Positions 46,480-57,559 of a DNA stretch of 64,000 bases are shown here, one piece after another. Made by a program: the position numbers and the translations under genes. Origin of the DNA: Chlorocebus sabaeus (taxonomy: Eukaryota; Chordata; Mammalia; Primates; Cercopithecidae); NCBI RefSeq assembly GCF_047675955.1, contig NC_132929.1, forward strand, positions 35,332,421-35,396,420, given 5' to 3'. The notes beneath the pieces are model-generated. The model had not been told where the DNA came from. It searched no databases and saw only the letters and a program-made list of their open reading frames with translations. Position 1 is the first letter of the stretch. Each line of letters begins with the position of its first letter.

Positions 46480-47112
46480 CAGATCTGTACTGTTCAACAC
46501 AGTAGCCATTAGCCACATGTGATTTATTGAGCTCTTGAAATTTACTAATCCAAGGCTGGGCACGGTGGTTCACACCTTTAATCCCAACACTTTGGGAGGC
46601 TGAGGTGGTTGGATCACTTAAGGCCCGGAGTTTGAGACCAGCCTGGAGGAGTCTGGGACCAGCCTGGCCAAAATAGTGAAACTAAAAATACAAAAACTAG
46701 CCGGGCATGATGGTGCATGCCTGTAGTCCCAGCTACTTGGGAGGGTGAGGCAGGAGAATTGCTTGTACCCAGGAGGCGGAGGTTGCAGTGAGCCAAGATT
46801 GTGCCACTGCACTCCAGCCTGGGCGACACAGTGAGACTGTCTCAAAAAAAAAAAAAAAGAAAGAATGTATAATCCAAATTGAGATGTGTTGAATGTGAAT
46901 GTGCTGGACACTGAAGATTTACAACAAGGAATGAAGAATGTAAAAACATCTCTTTAGTAATTTTTATATCAATTACATACTTTGGATGCATTGGATTAAA
47001 CAAAATATATTGTGAAAATTCATTTCACTTGTTTCTTTTTGCTTTTTAAAATATGACTATTAGAATATTAAAATTACATATGTGGCAGGCTTGGTAATTT
47101 TGTTGGACACGT
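46480..47112. mobile_element. hAT-Charlie-type DNA transposon remnant split by an Alu
   Basis: The left part (46480-46553) has CTGTACTGTTCAACACAGTA and GCCATTAGCCACATGTG. The right part (46870-47112) has AATTGAGATGTGTTGAATG, ACTTGTTTCTTTTTGCTTTT and TTACATATGTGGCAGGC, ending near TTGGACAC. These are the ends and interior of a common non-autonomous MER element with CAG..CTG-type terminal repeats. Confidence 0.65.
46554..46869 (+). mobile_element. Alu in the hAT element
   Basis: The TSD TAATCCAA is at 46546-46553 and 46870-46877. A small internal duplication occurs near 46630-46665 (GACCAGCCTGG twice), and the middle linker is shortened. Confidence 0.93.
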
Positions 47113-47727
47113 GAGCTCCTGGAGAGCAAAGGTCATGGTCTATTCACACCTGTATCCACAACTCAAATCTACCCATTGAGTAATTACACCAGAACTAAAT
47201 AAAATTTTGCAGATATCAGTACAATTTTGCTAAGAAGTAAGCTAATTCTTTTAAACTATCAGGGACTGAATGAACACAGGACTTGAGTAAAGACATTGCT
47301 TAAGCTAGTTTATTCAGGAAAGCTGCAAAAAGAAATGAAGTGAAAACATGCACTGTGAGGGTGGTTTTTTCAGCACTGTACTCAAAAGATTAGGTTGAAT
47401 CTCTGCACTAGAATTGAATATGTTTCCAAAGCCACTTTAAAAGCTGGCATTTAGAAATTAGGGAGGAGCTGGGAAGGAAAGAGAATAATTCCCAAACCCT
47501 CATCAATTCTCATTCAAGAGGTCTAGAAGAGGCATAAATTGTTCCATATTTATATCATTGGCTCTACAAATAGGAGACACCAAAATAGCATGAATTGATT
47601 GGGTTCATGTCTATCACCATATAAGCAATCAAAGCAATTACTAAGTATGAACCCCCAAAGCAAAATAAATGAGTGGGGACTAAACCCAGAACCTGAATTG
47701 CTTTTGAGTTCTCAGTAGTGTCATATA
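47113..47727. other. Mostly single-copy DNA, weak L2-like start
   Basis: The first 90 bp (GTGAGCTCCTGGAGAGCAAA, GGTCATGGTCTATTCACACC) resemble an L2 3' end. The rest is unrecognised. Confidence 0.4.
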
Positions 47728-47730
47728 TTA

Positions 47731-47735
<5 letters not shown>

Positions 47736-47761
<26 letters not shown>

Positions 47762-48042
47762 CGGTCAGGCTCTCATTTGTTGCCCAGGCTGTAATGCAGT
47801 GGCACAATCATAGCTCACTGCAGCCTTGAATTTCTGGGCTCAAGCAATTCTCCTGCCTCAGCCTCCCAAATAGCTAGGACTACAGGACTACGAGCCACCA
47901 TAACTGGCCAATCAAAAAAAATATAGAGACAGGGGTCTCACTCTGTTACCCAGGTTAGTCTCGAATCCCTGGCCTCAAGTGATCTTCTCGCCATTGCCAC
48001 CCAAAGTGTTGGGATTACAGGCATGAGCCACTGCATCCAGTC
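47736..48042 (-). mobile_element. Alu (old, J-like), minus strand
   Basis: Reverse Alu with a T29-like tail on the left. The TSD TTATATGC is at 47728-47735 and 48043-48050. The right arm carries a duplicated ACTACAGG. Confidence 0.94.
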
Positions 48043-48216
48043 TTATATGCATTTTAAAATTTTAAATACTTTTTTTTTTTTTTTTGCATTTTAGACTTAA
48101 AAAGTGAATGATATTGGGTATCTATAGAATGCCGATATTTTCTATTCTTCAATATGTCTTTCTTTCCTTTGTTGTCTTTAGCAATATAGAAAATCTTTTA
48201 CAGCCATTTTTTAATG

Positions 48217-48434
48217 CAGTAGTTCTCAACCGGGAATGATTTTGCCCTTCCCTAGGGGACATTTGGTGATTTCCGGAGATATTTTTGGTTGTCACAGTTG
48301 GGGTGGGGAGTGCTACTGGCATTTAGTGGTGGGGGTCAAGGATATGGGTAAATATCTTACAGTGCACAGGACAGCCCCATAACAAATAATTATCTGGCCA
48401 AAAATGTCAACAGTTTTGAGGCTGAAAACCTTTG
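48217..48434. mobile_element. Non-autonomous hAT-type DNA transposon
   Basis: Starts CAGTAGTTCTCAACCGGG and has GGGGACATTTGGTGATTTCC, 'tttttggttgtcacagttggg', CAGTGCACAGGACAGCCCC and 'gaggctgaaaacctttg' at the far end, a known medium-reiterated element with imperfect terminal inverted repeats. I do not fix the subfamily. Confidence 0.75.
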
Positions 48435-48793
48435 CTTTAATCTGAAAGAGATTCCACTTTTGGTTCAAGTACATTTTCTCTGGCAGCGTACTTTAGGAGA
48501 TCAACTGAGCCTGCAAATTTTGGTGTTGGCCTTAATTCTCAGTCCCCACCTATGCATTCACTCACTTATGCATTTACTCATTCGATACTTCCTCACTTTT
48601 ATAGAAACAAAAGCACATCATATGGAGGTTAAAATATAATTTATTGTCCAAACTGGGACACTATTTAGGGTTGCTAATAATTATTCTGGACAGTGGAAGC
48701 AAACCAACAATGTCCTGAGTTAATCTGATTACATGGTAGCTGTAATTGTATGGCAGCACGAAAAAATGTCCAAAATGATAAATAAAACATAGA
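48435..48793. other. Single-copy or very old repeat DNA
   Basis: CCAAACTGGGACACTATTTA and the following bases could be a decayed DNA element; not certain. Confidence 0.35.
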
Positions 48794-49181
48794 AGCCCAG
48801 GCACAATGGCTCACACCTATAATCCCAGCACTTTGGGAGGCCAAGATAGGCAGATCTCCTGAGGTCAGAAGTTTGAGACCAGCCTGGCCAACATGGTGAA
48901 ACCCCATTTCTACAAAAAACACAAAAACTAGCCAGGCGTGGTGGCATGCGTCTCAGCTACTTGGGAGGCTGAGGCAGGAGAATCACTTGAACCTGAGAGG
49001 CGGAAATTGCAGTGAGCCAGGATGGCGCCATTGCCCTCTAGCCTGGGTAACAGAGCAAAACTCTGTCCCCTCCCCTACAAAAAAAATAATCTGCACTCCA
49101 GCCTGGGCAACAGAGCAAGACTCCGTCTCAAAAAATAAATAAATAAATAAAATAAAATAAAATAAAAATAAAAATAAAAAA
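48794..49181 (+). mobile_element. Alu with a second Alu 3' end; source of a local duplication
   Basis: A full Alu followed by an extra copy of the Alu 3' end (about 49091-49135) and a long A/T-mixed tail. It lacks the usual CCTGTAGTCC after GGCATGCG. From 48886 through its unique right flank to 49210 it is repeated at 53444-53698. Confidence 0.9.
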
Positions 49182-49329
49182 CAGAGACATTTCTTATGAC
49201 AGCCAATTGGGAAAATGGGGTTTGAGCAATGAAACTGAACATCAAAGCTGAAGTCTAAGCTAATTTCTGATTTGTGTGTTGACGAGATCATGACATTAAA
49301 AAAAAATTCTAGTACATATCCATTACAAT

Positions 49330-49465
49330 TGGCTTAAAAAAATTCTGTAGAGATGTGGTCTCACTATGTTGAGCAGGCTGGTCTCGAACTCCTGGACTGA
49401 AGAGATCCTCCTGTCTCGGTATCCCAAATTGTTAGGATTATAGGCGTAAGCCACTATGCCCGTCC
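49330..49465 (-). mobile_element. Partial Alu, minus strand
   Basis: TAGAGATGTGGTCTCACTAT to CCACTATGCCCGTCC is the reverse of an Alu left arm only. Confidence 0.85.
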
Positions 49466-49539
49466 TATGGTTCATTTTTGGAAAGAAAAAAATAAGCATA
49501 TAACTCAGGACATAAAAAGAATATAAATCCTATAAAGGT

Positions 49540-49660
49540 ATTATAAAGGGCACTTTTCAAAAAGCACCCATATAATGCTTGCACATAGTAGGTACTCAAC
49601 AGATGTCTGCTGAAGAATAAATCTACATGGTCTTGTCTGACATGTGGGGAAACTGTCTCC
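49540..49660 (+). mobile_element. MIR/L2-like 3' end
   Basis: GCTTGCACATAGTAGGTACT and CAACAGATGTCTGCTGAAG match the shared 3' end of MIR/L2 elements. Confidence 0.5.
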
Positions 49661-49979
49661 ATTTAAAGTGTATATTATATTAATTGGAGTGATTTCCTGG
49701 ATGCACAAAGTAGGGCCATCACCCCTTCTGCCTTACAACAAAAAATTAGAAATGTTGCATTTGTCAAAATACAGCAAAACTGTTCAGGCAATATAAATAA
49801 TTATAGATGCCAGTAAAGTCACTTTTCTGTTTTGCTTTTGATCTATAAGGTTACTAGTGGATGAGATAATCTTTTATTTATATTGCATGTGGTAAAATTT
49901 CGAAGCAAGATTGTTGTGCTCATCACACCCTCCTTTCATAATTAAGCCTGTAGGGCTGGCCAGCTGGCTGATATTTTTT
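49661..49979. other. AT-rich single-copy DNA
   Basis: No recognised element. Confidence 0.45.
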
Positions 49980-50960
49980 AACACAGAGCTTGTCAATTTC
50001 TGTTAACACTAATTTAGAGTTCATAGCTCCATATATCATGGAAATGTACGGGCAAAACAATTTATGTAAAAAATATTTTGAGAGGAGTTGAACAAATGGA
50101 GGACCATTTCTGTACTGACTAGCGAGCGTTTCTGTTCTGATTACAGCACCAATTTATGTACAGTGGCACGGGGAGCTCACCTTTCATGGTTCCCACATTG
50201 GATTTTGCCAGGTTCCTTTCTACATGCCCTCCTGCTATAAATAAATGCTTTCCCCCATCTCTTTACCATGTGTTGTCTTTTTAATTATTCCCCAAACTCT
50301 AATATAGTCAGTCCAGATCTTGTTTTGCCATTAACTCAGGAAGAAAAGAGGCTGCCTCCTGCATTTCACGCGAAACATTACAAGGGCAGGCCGGGGGCTT
50401 TTGTCTCTTCCCACCTTCAGCAGACAGAACAATAGGCAGCTATAATCTTGTGACACCCACAACTAATTTATCCAACCAGAAGACAGGTAGCACTCGGCTC
50501 TGCCGCTCCTGTCTGAATAGGTGCAGTAAATACTCAGCTTAATAGTAGCTCCTCAGGCAGGAGGGCAACACATCACAGCATGGCGTTTCTGTAATCTTCC
50601 TCGCATGCCGACAGCCAGGAGCACCGGCCTGCGCATGTTTCTCCTCGGTGGGGCTTAGGATGCATGGAACTGTTAGATGGTGACACATTGTGCCTTTAAG
50701 CAAGTTTAACTGTTTTATATCCCCTCTGATCTGCAGCTTTGTACATCTGTTAAGCTGCCTCTTAAACTTCTGTGGGGACATCTGTGAATTTGCTACTTGA
50801 AGCTTGGCGTGTGGTGCAGCCCATACGGGATTTCTATGTGACTGCCTCCTGTTTGTCTGTGAAGAGTTTCTCTGTTACACTGCAAGGCCACAGTTAAATA
50901 CATTGTCTTGGCCAAAAAGATAATAATAACCTTGTGACGGTCAGGAGGAATGTACTTAGC
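49980..50960. promoter_or_regulatory. Candidate conserved non-coding element / enhancer
   Basis: Almost 1 kb free of any recognisable repeat, in a window that is mostly transposons, with balanced composition and retained CpGs (GACTAGCGAGCG, TTTCACGCGAAAC, CCTCGCATGCCGACAG). TAAT/ATTA cores are scattered (CTTTTTAATTATTCCCC, AACTAATTTATCC, CTTAATAGTAG). Retained CpG and lack of insertions are common in developmental enhancers. Inference only; no conservation data. Confidence 0.35.
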
Positions 50961-51666
50961 AAAGGCTGAACAAAAATCTTGTCTGGAGAAGCATTGATTA
51001 AAAAACAAACAGAAAAAAAGCAAACTTTTTTTTCCACCATTTATTTGTCACATATCTGTGGGTCACCTAGGACTCAGTTGCTCTGGCTCCAAGCCAGATC
51101 TAGGATGTAATTCTCTGCCTGTCTCCTCCTCCTTAAACAAGAGGTTACTCAAGGCTTGTTCTTGCTATAGTGAAGCTAATGCAACCTTGTTTCAAGTCTT
51201 ACATCATGTCTGCTAACAGCCCATTGGCCAAAGCAACGTACATGGATGGCCAAGCCTAGGTCGAGACACAGGACAGCACACTCTACTTACTATGAGGCCA
51301 AAACAAGTCACAGAACCAAGCTCAGCATCAAAGGGACAGGGAAGCACATTCTTTCCAGGAAAGTGGGAGTGTGAGAGGAGGTGAATATTTGCTGTACCAT
51401 AATGTAATCCACAACCTTGTTTCTACCTGCAAAATGAAGAAATCACAGCTATCTGGTAGATAGTGGAATTTTGCATACATTGAATCCATCAATACGGGTT
51501 CCATTTCTGAAAGATGCCCAGAACATCATGATAGGATAAGCAACCAAAAAATCTTGGTCATGTTCAAGAGGTCACCCCTACGACCTGTCAGAAACATGCA
51601 CTAGGGAATTTTGAGAGCTTGGTCCTGATTCTTCAGGTTGTGGAGAAATATTCCATGGTTTAAAAG
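50961..51666. other. Single-copy DNA, possible old LTR remnant
   Basis: The part 51060-51420 (CTAGGACTCAGTTGCTCTGG, AACAGCCCATTGGCCAAAG, CAAGTCACAGAACCAAGC) may be a very old LTR fragment, not identified. Confidence 0.35.
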
Positions 51667-51674
51667 TTTATCTG

Positions 51675-52493
51675 AGAAGACATTCATACAGCCAACAGAC
51701 ACATGAAGAAATGCTCGTCATCACTGGCCATCAGAGAAATGCAAATCAAAACCAAACCATCTCACACCAGTTAGAATGACGATCATTAAAAAGTCAGGAA
51801 ACAACAGGTGCTGGAGAGGATGGGGAGAAATAGGAACACTTTTACACTGTTGGTGGGATTGTAAACTAGTTCAACCATTGTGGAAAACAGTATGGCGATT
51901 CCTCAAGGATCTAGAACTAGAAATACCATATGACGCAGCCATCCCATTACTGGGGATATACCCAAAGGATTATAAATCATGCTGCTATAAAGACACATGC
52001 ACACGTATGTTTATTGCGGCACTATTCACAATAGCAAAGACTTGGAATCAACCCAAATGTCCATCAGTGACAGACTAGATTACGAAAATGTGGCACATAT
52101 ACACCATGGAATACTATGCAGCCATAAAAAAGGATGAGTTTGTGTCCTTTGTAGGGATATGGATGCAGCTGGAAACCATCCTTCTCAGCAAACTATTGCA
52201 AGAACAGAAAACCAAACACCGCATGTTCTCACTCATTGGTGGGAATTGAACAATGAGATCACTTGGATACAGGAAGGGGAACATCACACACTGGGGCCGG
52301 GGCCTATTGTGGGGAGGGGGAGGGGGAAGGGATGGCATTGGGAGTTATACCTGATGTAAATGACGAGTTGATAGGTGCTGACAAGTTGATGGGTGCAGCA
52401 CACCAATATGGCACATGTATACATATGTAACAAACCTGCACGTTGTGCACATGTATCCTAGAACTTAAAGTATAATAAAAAATTTTTTTTTAA
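51675..52493 (+). mobile_element. 5'-truncated L1PA 3' end
   Basis: Contains the last part of ORF2 (the 100-codon open piece 51776-52078 is a fragment of it), then a G-rich 3' UTR tract (about 52296-52335) and AATAAA near the end. The 8 bp TSD TTTATCTG is at 51667-51674 and 52494-52501. The tail contains T9 instead of pure A. About 820 bp, a dead 5'-truncated copy. Confidence 0.94.
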
Positions 52494-52501
52494 TTTATCT
52501 G

Positions 52502-53203
52502 CAAGGAGAATGAAAGGGAGACACTACTTGAGAAATTCAGTTTTTAAATATTTACATCTTTTCTTGATATAAACTTTGTTTGCTCAACAGACCTGTGTCC
52601 TATTCTCTTAGCACTTTTGGTGCCTAAATACTTGAAGAAAATAAATGTGCATGAATGTGTCTGGGCTTATATCAGGGCTGGTATTCATTTGCACATACCA
52701 GCATGATATACTGCAAGCATCCATTCTGATTGGCTAACTGACCACTCAGGTTGGTGCCCTTGCTGGATGGTTGGTTAAATATTTTGAGTATCACCATTAG
52801 CTGATGTATTTACAGTTCTATGATTCTGGCTCTTTGCTAGGCATGTACATTATGATTCCCTATTGGGGTTCATCGATTCTTCTAAGAGAAACTATCTCAC
52901 TCACAGCTTTTGCAGAACATCAGCCCTTAGTTCAATCACAGAGCTCTGTGTCTCAACCGCCCTCCCCATCCTGGCCATAGCTAATTAGACTAGGGATAGG
53001 CACCTGACCCAAAGACAGCCAATGATCATGATCAGGCTTCAGTGTCCTGTTATTAGGTTTTTATTTAAATGTGTTGAACCAATTAAATTTTCTCTCTTAA
53101 GATAATGAATTGGGAAATATGGAGGTATTATCAGTGGCTAAAAATTTATCTGGAAGAATGACATTTTGCACTGTATTTTAAAATCAATTTGTTTGAATCA
53201 ATC
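52502..53203. other. Single-copy DNA, nothing recognised
   Basis: No firm repeat or coding signal. Confidence 0.45.
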
Positions 53204-53443
53204 TGTATTAATTATCTATTGTGGCATAACAAAATACCCCAGAACTTAGAGGCTATAAACAACAATAAACAATATCTCACAGTTTCCAGTCATGCACAGC
53301 AGGGTCCTCTGCCTTAGGGTCTCTCATGAGGTTGTAGTCAGGTGTTGGCTGAAGCTACAGTGATTTCAAGGCTTAACTGGAGTAGGATCCACTTCTAAAC
53401 TCACGTGGGTATTGGCAGGCTGCAGTTCTTCACAGGCTTTGAA

Positions 53444-53698
53444 GGCCAACATGGTGAAACCCCATTTCTACAAAAAATACAAAAACTAGCCAGGCGTGGT
53501 GGCATGCGTCTCAGCTACTTGGGAGGCTGAGGCACGAGAATCACTTGAACCTGGGAGGTGGAAATTGCAATGGGCCAAGATGGTGCCATTGCCCTCTAGC
53601 CTGGGTAACAGAGCAAACCTCTGTCTCCCCCCTACACACAAAAAATAAATAAAAATAAAAATAAAAAAACAGAGACATTTCTTATGACAGCCAATTGG
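53444..53698 (+). repeat. Duplicate of 48886-49210 (Alu part plus unique flank)
   Basis: Begins mid-Alu at GGCCAACATGGTGAAACCCC and ends in CAGAGACATTTCTTATGACA followed by GCCAATTGG, which at 49182-49210 is unique DNA beyond the Alu tail. It shares the private features of that copy (GGCATGCGTCTCAGCTAC, GCCATTGCCCTCTAGCC). It lacks the extra Alu 3' end seen there. Confidence 0.95.
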
Positions 53699-53860
53699 AC
53701 GGAGGACCTCAGTTCCTTTCTGGCTCTTCGCTGGAGGTTTCCCCCAGTGTCTTGCCAGGTGCCCCTCTACATCAGAGCAGGCACGCTAGAAAAACCAGGA
53801 AGAGAATGCAGGCAAGTTGAAAGTCACAGTCTTTTATCACTTTATCTCAGAAGTGACATC

Positions 53861-54236
53861 TGTATCAGCCAGGGTTCAACCAGAGAAGCAGAAGCAGCAG
53901 GAGATACATGTGAAGAGATTTATTGCAAGGAAGTGGTTTACCTGATTGTGGGGGCTGGCTAGGCACATCAGAGATCTGTAGGATGGGCCGTTAGAAAGGA
54001 ACTGTTAGCATGGACTGAACTGCTGTTGACAGGTGGAATTTCTTCCTCTTCAGGGAAGCCTCCGCCCTGCTTAAGGCCTTTCAATAAATTGAATCCCATT
54101 CACCTCAATTATGTTGCATCATCTCTGTTACTTAAAGTCAGCTGATGATGAACTGTAATTACATCTGCAGAATACCGTAACAGAAACACCTGGGTTAGTG
54201 TTGGAAGTTGACACCACAAAACATTCCGTCATAACA
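53861..54236 (-). mobile_element. ERVL/MLT2-like solo LTR, minus strand
   Basis: Begins TGTATCAGCCAGGGTTC and ends CCGTCATAACA, with GAGAAGCAGAAGCAGCAGG, AGATTTATTGCAAGGAA and GGAAGTTGACACC, matching antisense MLT2-type LTRs. It interrupts the MLT1. A TSD is not evident. Confidence 0.7.
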
Positions 54237-54360
54237 GCCTTTCCATTTTGCCCTATGTTATTCATTAGAAGTAAGTCACTGGTTTAGCTCACACTCAAAG
54301 GGAAGGTACTGCAGTGAGTGTGAATACCAGGAAGCAGGGATCATCTGGAACCGTTTTTAC

Positions 54361-54832
54361 AAGACTAGTCAGCAGAGTCACTTCTTATTTTACTTGCAAG
54401 ATAATTTTGCAAGGGCAAATGACTCTAAAAAGGTTCTTAACTGAAAAAATCTGCATGGCCATTTATATTTGCTGAATGAATTATGGTTAAATGAATAAGG
54501 TCTTGTTCAGTGGTAATTACACAGGTTTGGTGAGTAAACATAGTTTGTGTCTCCCATTATGCATGACAAACAAATCCAATTCTGTACAACAAATATTCTA
54601 ATAAATGTGGTTTTCACTAACAAATATTTATAGCTTCAAGGTTACAGGTCAGTGTTCCTCAGAACTGTTATAGCAAATCTCTGAGTATCATAGTAAAGTC
54701 CTTTGGTCTTCTTAATTTAAATGTAGATTGAAAGTTTTCAGTTAACAAAAATACAGAAAATACATATGGATTTACCTTAAAGTTAATGAAAATTAGGATG
54801 TAATTATAGGCCAATCTTCTTTATCTATTTTG
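54361..54832. other. AT-rich single-copy DNA
   Basis: Repeat-free by eye, with several TAAT cores. No coding signal. Confidence 0.45.
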
Positions 54833-55028
54833 TTTGTTTGTTTGTTTGAGACAGGGTCTCACTCCTTTGCCCAGGCTGGAGTGCAGCGGCACAATCTAGG
54901 CTCACTGCAGCCTCCACCTCCCCAGGCTCAGGTGATCCTCCTGCCTCAGCCTCCCAAGTAAGTGGGACTACCAGTGCACATCACCACACCCAGCTAATTT
55001 TTGTATTTTTGGTAGAGACAGGGTTTCC
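54833..55028 (-). mobile_element. Partial Alu, minus strand
   Basis: (TTTG)n then GAGACAGGGTCTCACTCC through TAGAGACAGGGTTTCC. The rest of the left arm is missing. Confidence 0.9.
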
Positions 55029-56099
55029 TTCTCTTTTTAGATGAAAGATCTTGGCTATCCCAGTATTTTGCATTCTCAAAATCTCTTGTGTCAAACAGTT
55101 CTTCACTTAAAGTATTTTATTAAAGACTGTTGAAAGGTATGACTAATAGACTCAATTATAATTTTAACCCAGGCTGAATTAAATATTTTGGGGCTTATAA
55201 TGGTCTATTTTCACAGTTGGGGGAGAGAAAGGCCAATGAGACATTTGGGACCGTGAAGCGCCAAAGTTATGAATAACTAAAGGCTTGAATGAGCAGAAGC
55301 TTTGAGATAGAATGAAAGCCAGTGGAAAAGAGGCAAGCAGACATACAAGGGTGGAGACGGAAGGAGAGTGCAGGACAGTAGCTGGCAGGGCCCCAGGAGA
55401 AGACCCAGGACCTTTGGATGCTGAGGCTGCCTTGAGCTCACTTCCTGTCTCCACCGAGCCTGCTCTGACCACTGTTCCTGAGTTCCTCCTCTCAGTTACT
55501 GACCAAATCCCACTCCCCCATTCCCCATCCCATCCCATTACTTGCTTGAGTGAGTTTCTGTTCTTCTCTTCAGGAAAATGGATGGTACACATTTATAAAA
55601 CAGTACCTTTATAGTTTGGCTCTAAGGCAAGGTACCTAAAATCAAGGGGAGGGCTTTTTCACTGGTATCCTCTATCAGATTTTCCTTGATCAATCTGTTC
55701 ATCAGTTTGTACATGTTTACTAAATGAGAGGTGTCATAGTAGGCATGATGAACTAATACCTAACATTCATTAAACACTCCTCATAGGTTAAGCACTGGTC
55801 TAAGAGACCATTCCACTGTGAGGTACTACCAAATGATCATGGAATTATCAAGAATTTTGCAATTTAATTAGAGACAAGATACTTATCCCCATAAAGCTTA
55901 ATTTGCAACACAAAACACCAGTAGTAAAGATGCTAGAATTACTTTCCTGACAAACATCTCAAAGAGCCATATAGACAGTAAGTGTGCATCTGAGGGACTG
56001 CTCCAGGGTGGAATTATCTGAAAAGGCTGGAGGACTTAATCTGAGATTTTAAGGATGGGCAGGTTTCAGATAGGTAGAAAGACCAGAGAGAGTAATGGA
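55029..56099. other. Single-copy DNA, nothing firm
   Basis: Overlapping open frames near 55179-55614 on both strands have no recognisable protein. A weak MIR/L2-like stretch lies at about 55740-55830. Confidence 0.45.
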
Positions 56100-56235
56100 T
56101 TATTCGACAAATATTTATTACATGCTTAATCATGGTCAGGCTCTGTGCTAGGGGTTGGAGACATAAGGATAAACAAGACAGTCCCTTCAAGGAGTTTGTA
56201 ATCTGCAGAGGGATAGACAAGGAAATAGGGAGTAG
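56100..56235. mobile_element. L2/MIR-class ancient repeat
   Basis: ACAAATATTTATTACATGCT, CAGGCTCTGTGCTAGGGGTT and GATAAACAAGACAGTCCCTT are a widespread ancient-repeat signature. Confidence 0.5.
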
Positions 56236-57559
56236 CAGTAGGCATCAAGGTGGGAAAACGAGAAGCTGTGTTTCCAGGAAAATGTCGCCTTTGTTGTCAC
56301 TATCACAAGAAGTCTGGCTAAGAGACCCACCATTTGGAAATTAAGGCAGCCCTTGCAGGTTACTCTGGCATTGAGAAGATGTGTCCTCTTCAAGCCTCAC
56401 AGACATAACAATCATCCTATGGGATAGAGAAGGGGCAGGCTGCTCTTGGGTTATCTCCTATGCGCAGCACTCTTCAAAAGATCCTGCAATGTGCTGCTTT
56501 CTGGAGACCACTGGCTGGGGGCAGAAACTTTTGCCTCTGCCTGGAGAGACAACAACACTGATCATACAAGGGGGAGAGAAAGAGACTGAAACCCAGAGGG
56601 GAAGAATGGAGCTTGCAGATGGACAAAGGGTGCCATGCCACCATGCTATAATCTCTCATGGAACGAATCTTAGCTTTGCTTAATATACTCTGATCAAATA
56701 GAGAAAGCCTGCAGAGGAGAGATGATAACATACAGTTTATTATACAGACATGTTTTTGTTTGTTTTTAATTAATTTACTTTTTTTCTTTTTTAAACCATG
56801 AACTGTTGGTTTACTATAACAGTGTTGAAAATGAATGGTTGCTTGCTCTATAGTCTAATGCTGAGAAAGTACTTTCATTTCTAATAACCCAAGTTTTAAT
56901 GACTCCAGAGGGATTAGTAAACAATAACAATACAAATTTTAGCTAATGTCACCTAATAATAGCATCAACCGGTCCTCTGCTAGGAAGGTCTGAAGTTGCC
57001 ATCACATTTGATTACCTTCTTGCTTTCAATTCAGACTTTCTGAGCATTTAGAATATGCATTTCTGGCCTGTTAAAATGAGGGCTACTTAGTTCAGTAGCA
57101 AAACAGACCCTTCTTTGGTACAAAGTTTCAACATTTTCTGGCAGGCTCCAGGGATATCGTACCCCGAGGATCGTACCCCGAGGACTCGTTTCAGAGCAGC
57201 TTTAGGAGAAAGCAATCTGAACTTGATCCAATATAAGCTTAGGGAATGGGAAGGGCAATGAGGCAGATGCACTTGTTTATTTCACTGCCTTTACATAGTG
57301 ATGAGGTCCTTATCTCTGGTGTCCCTTCAGGCTCCATAAATCCCTACAAGGGGATAGTGGGATCAAATCACACATTTAAATTATTTTCAAAGATGTCAAG
57401 CAATTCCAACTTCTTTAATACAGCAATCTCCCAATGGAGAGATAAATCTCCACATCGAAGAGAGGTTTCACCTTACAAATTTCGGCTGTGAAAAACTTCT
57501 TATGTATTTAAGCTTTGGAGTTGTGTAAAGCTTTGTTAGGCAAATCAGTGACCAAACCA
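56236..57559. other. Single-copy DNA, nothing recognised
   Basis: Contains a tandem 14 bp duplication ATCGTACCCCGAGG (57156-57183). Open frames are short and unsupported. Confidence 0.5.

Larger units (their letters stand above)
53204..54360 (-). mobile_element. MLT1-type MaLR LTR, minus strand, with two insertions
   Basis: Plus strand order: TAACAAAATACCCCAGAACT, CAATATCTCACAGTTTCCAG, AGGGTCTCTCATGAGGTTG (53204-53443). It resumes with GAGGACCTCAGTTCCTTTCT (53699-53860), then after a second insert GTTATTCATTAGAAGTAAGT and GAATACCAGGAAGCAGGGA (54237-54360). This is an antisense MLT1 LTR broken by a local DNA duplication (53444-53698) and an ERVL-type LTR (53861-54236). Confidence 0.75.

Noticed and set aside
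55179..55614. Complementary open frames of 137 and 100 codons
   Set aside because: Antisense overlap, no splice sites or domains recognised; chance in GC-richer DNA.
57156..57183. 14 bp tandem duplication with CpG (ATCGTACCCCGAGG)
   Set aside because: Too short to suggest more than a replication-slip duplication; recorded in the surrounding region entry only.
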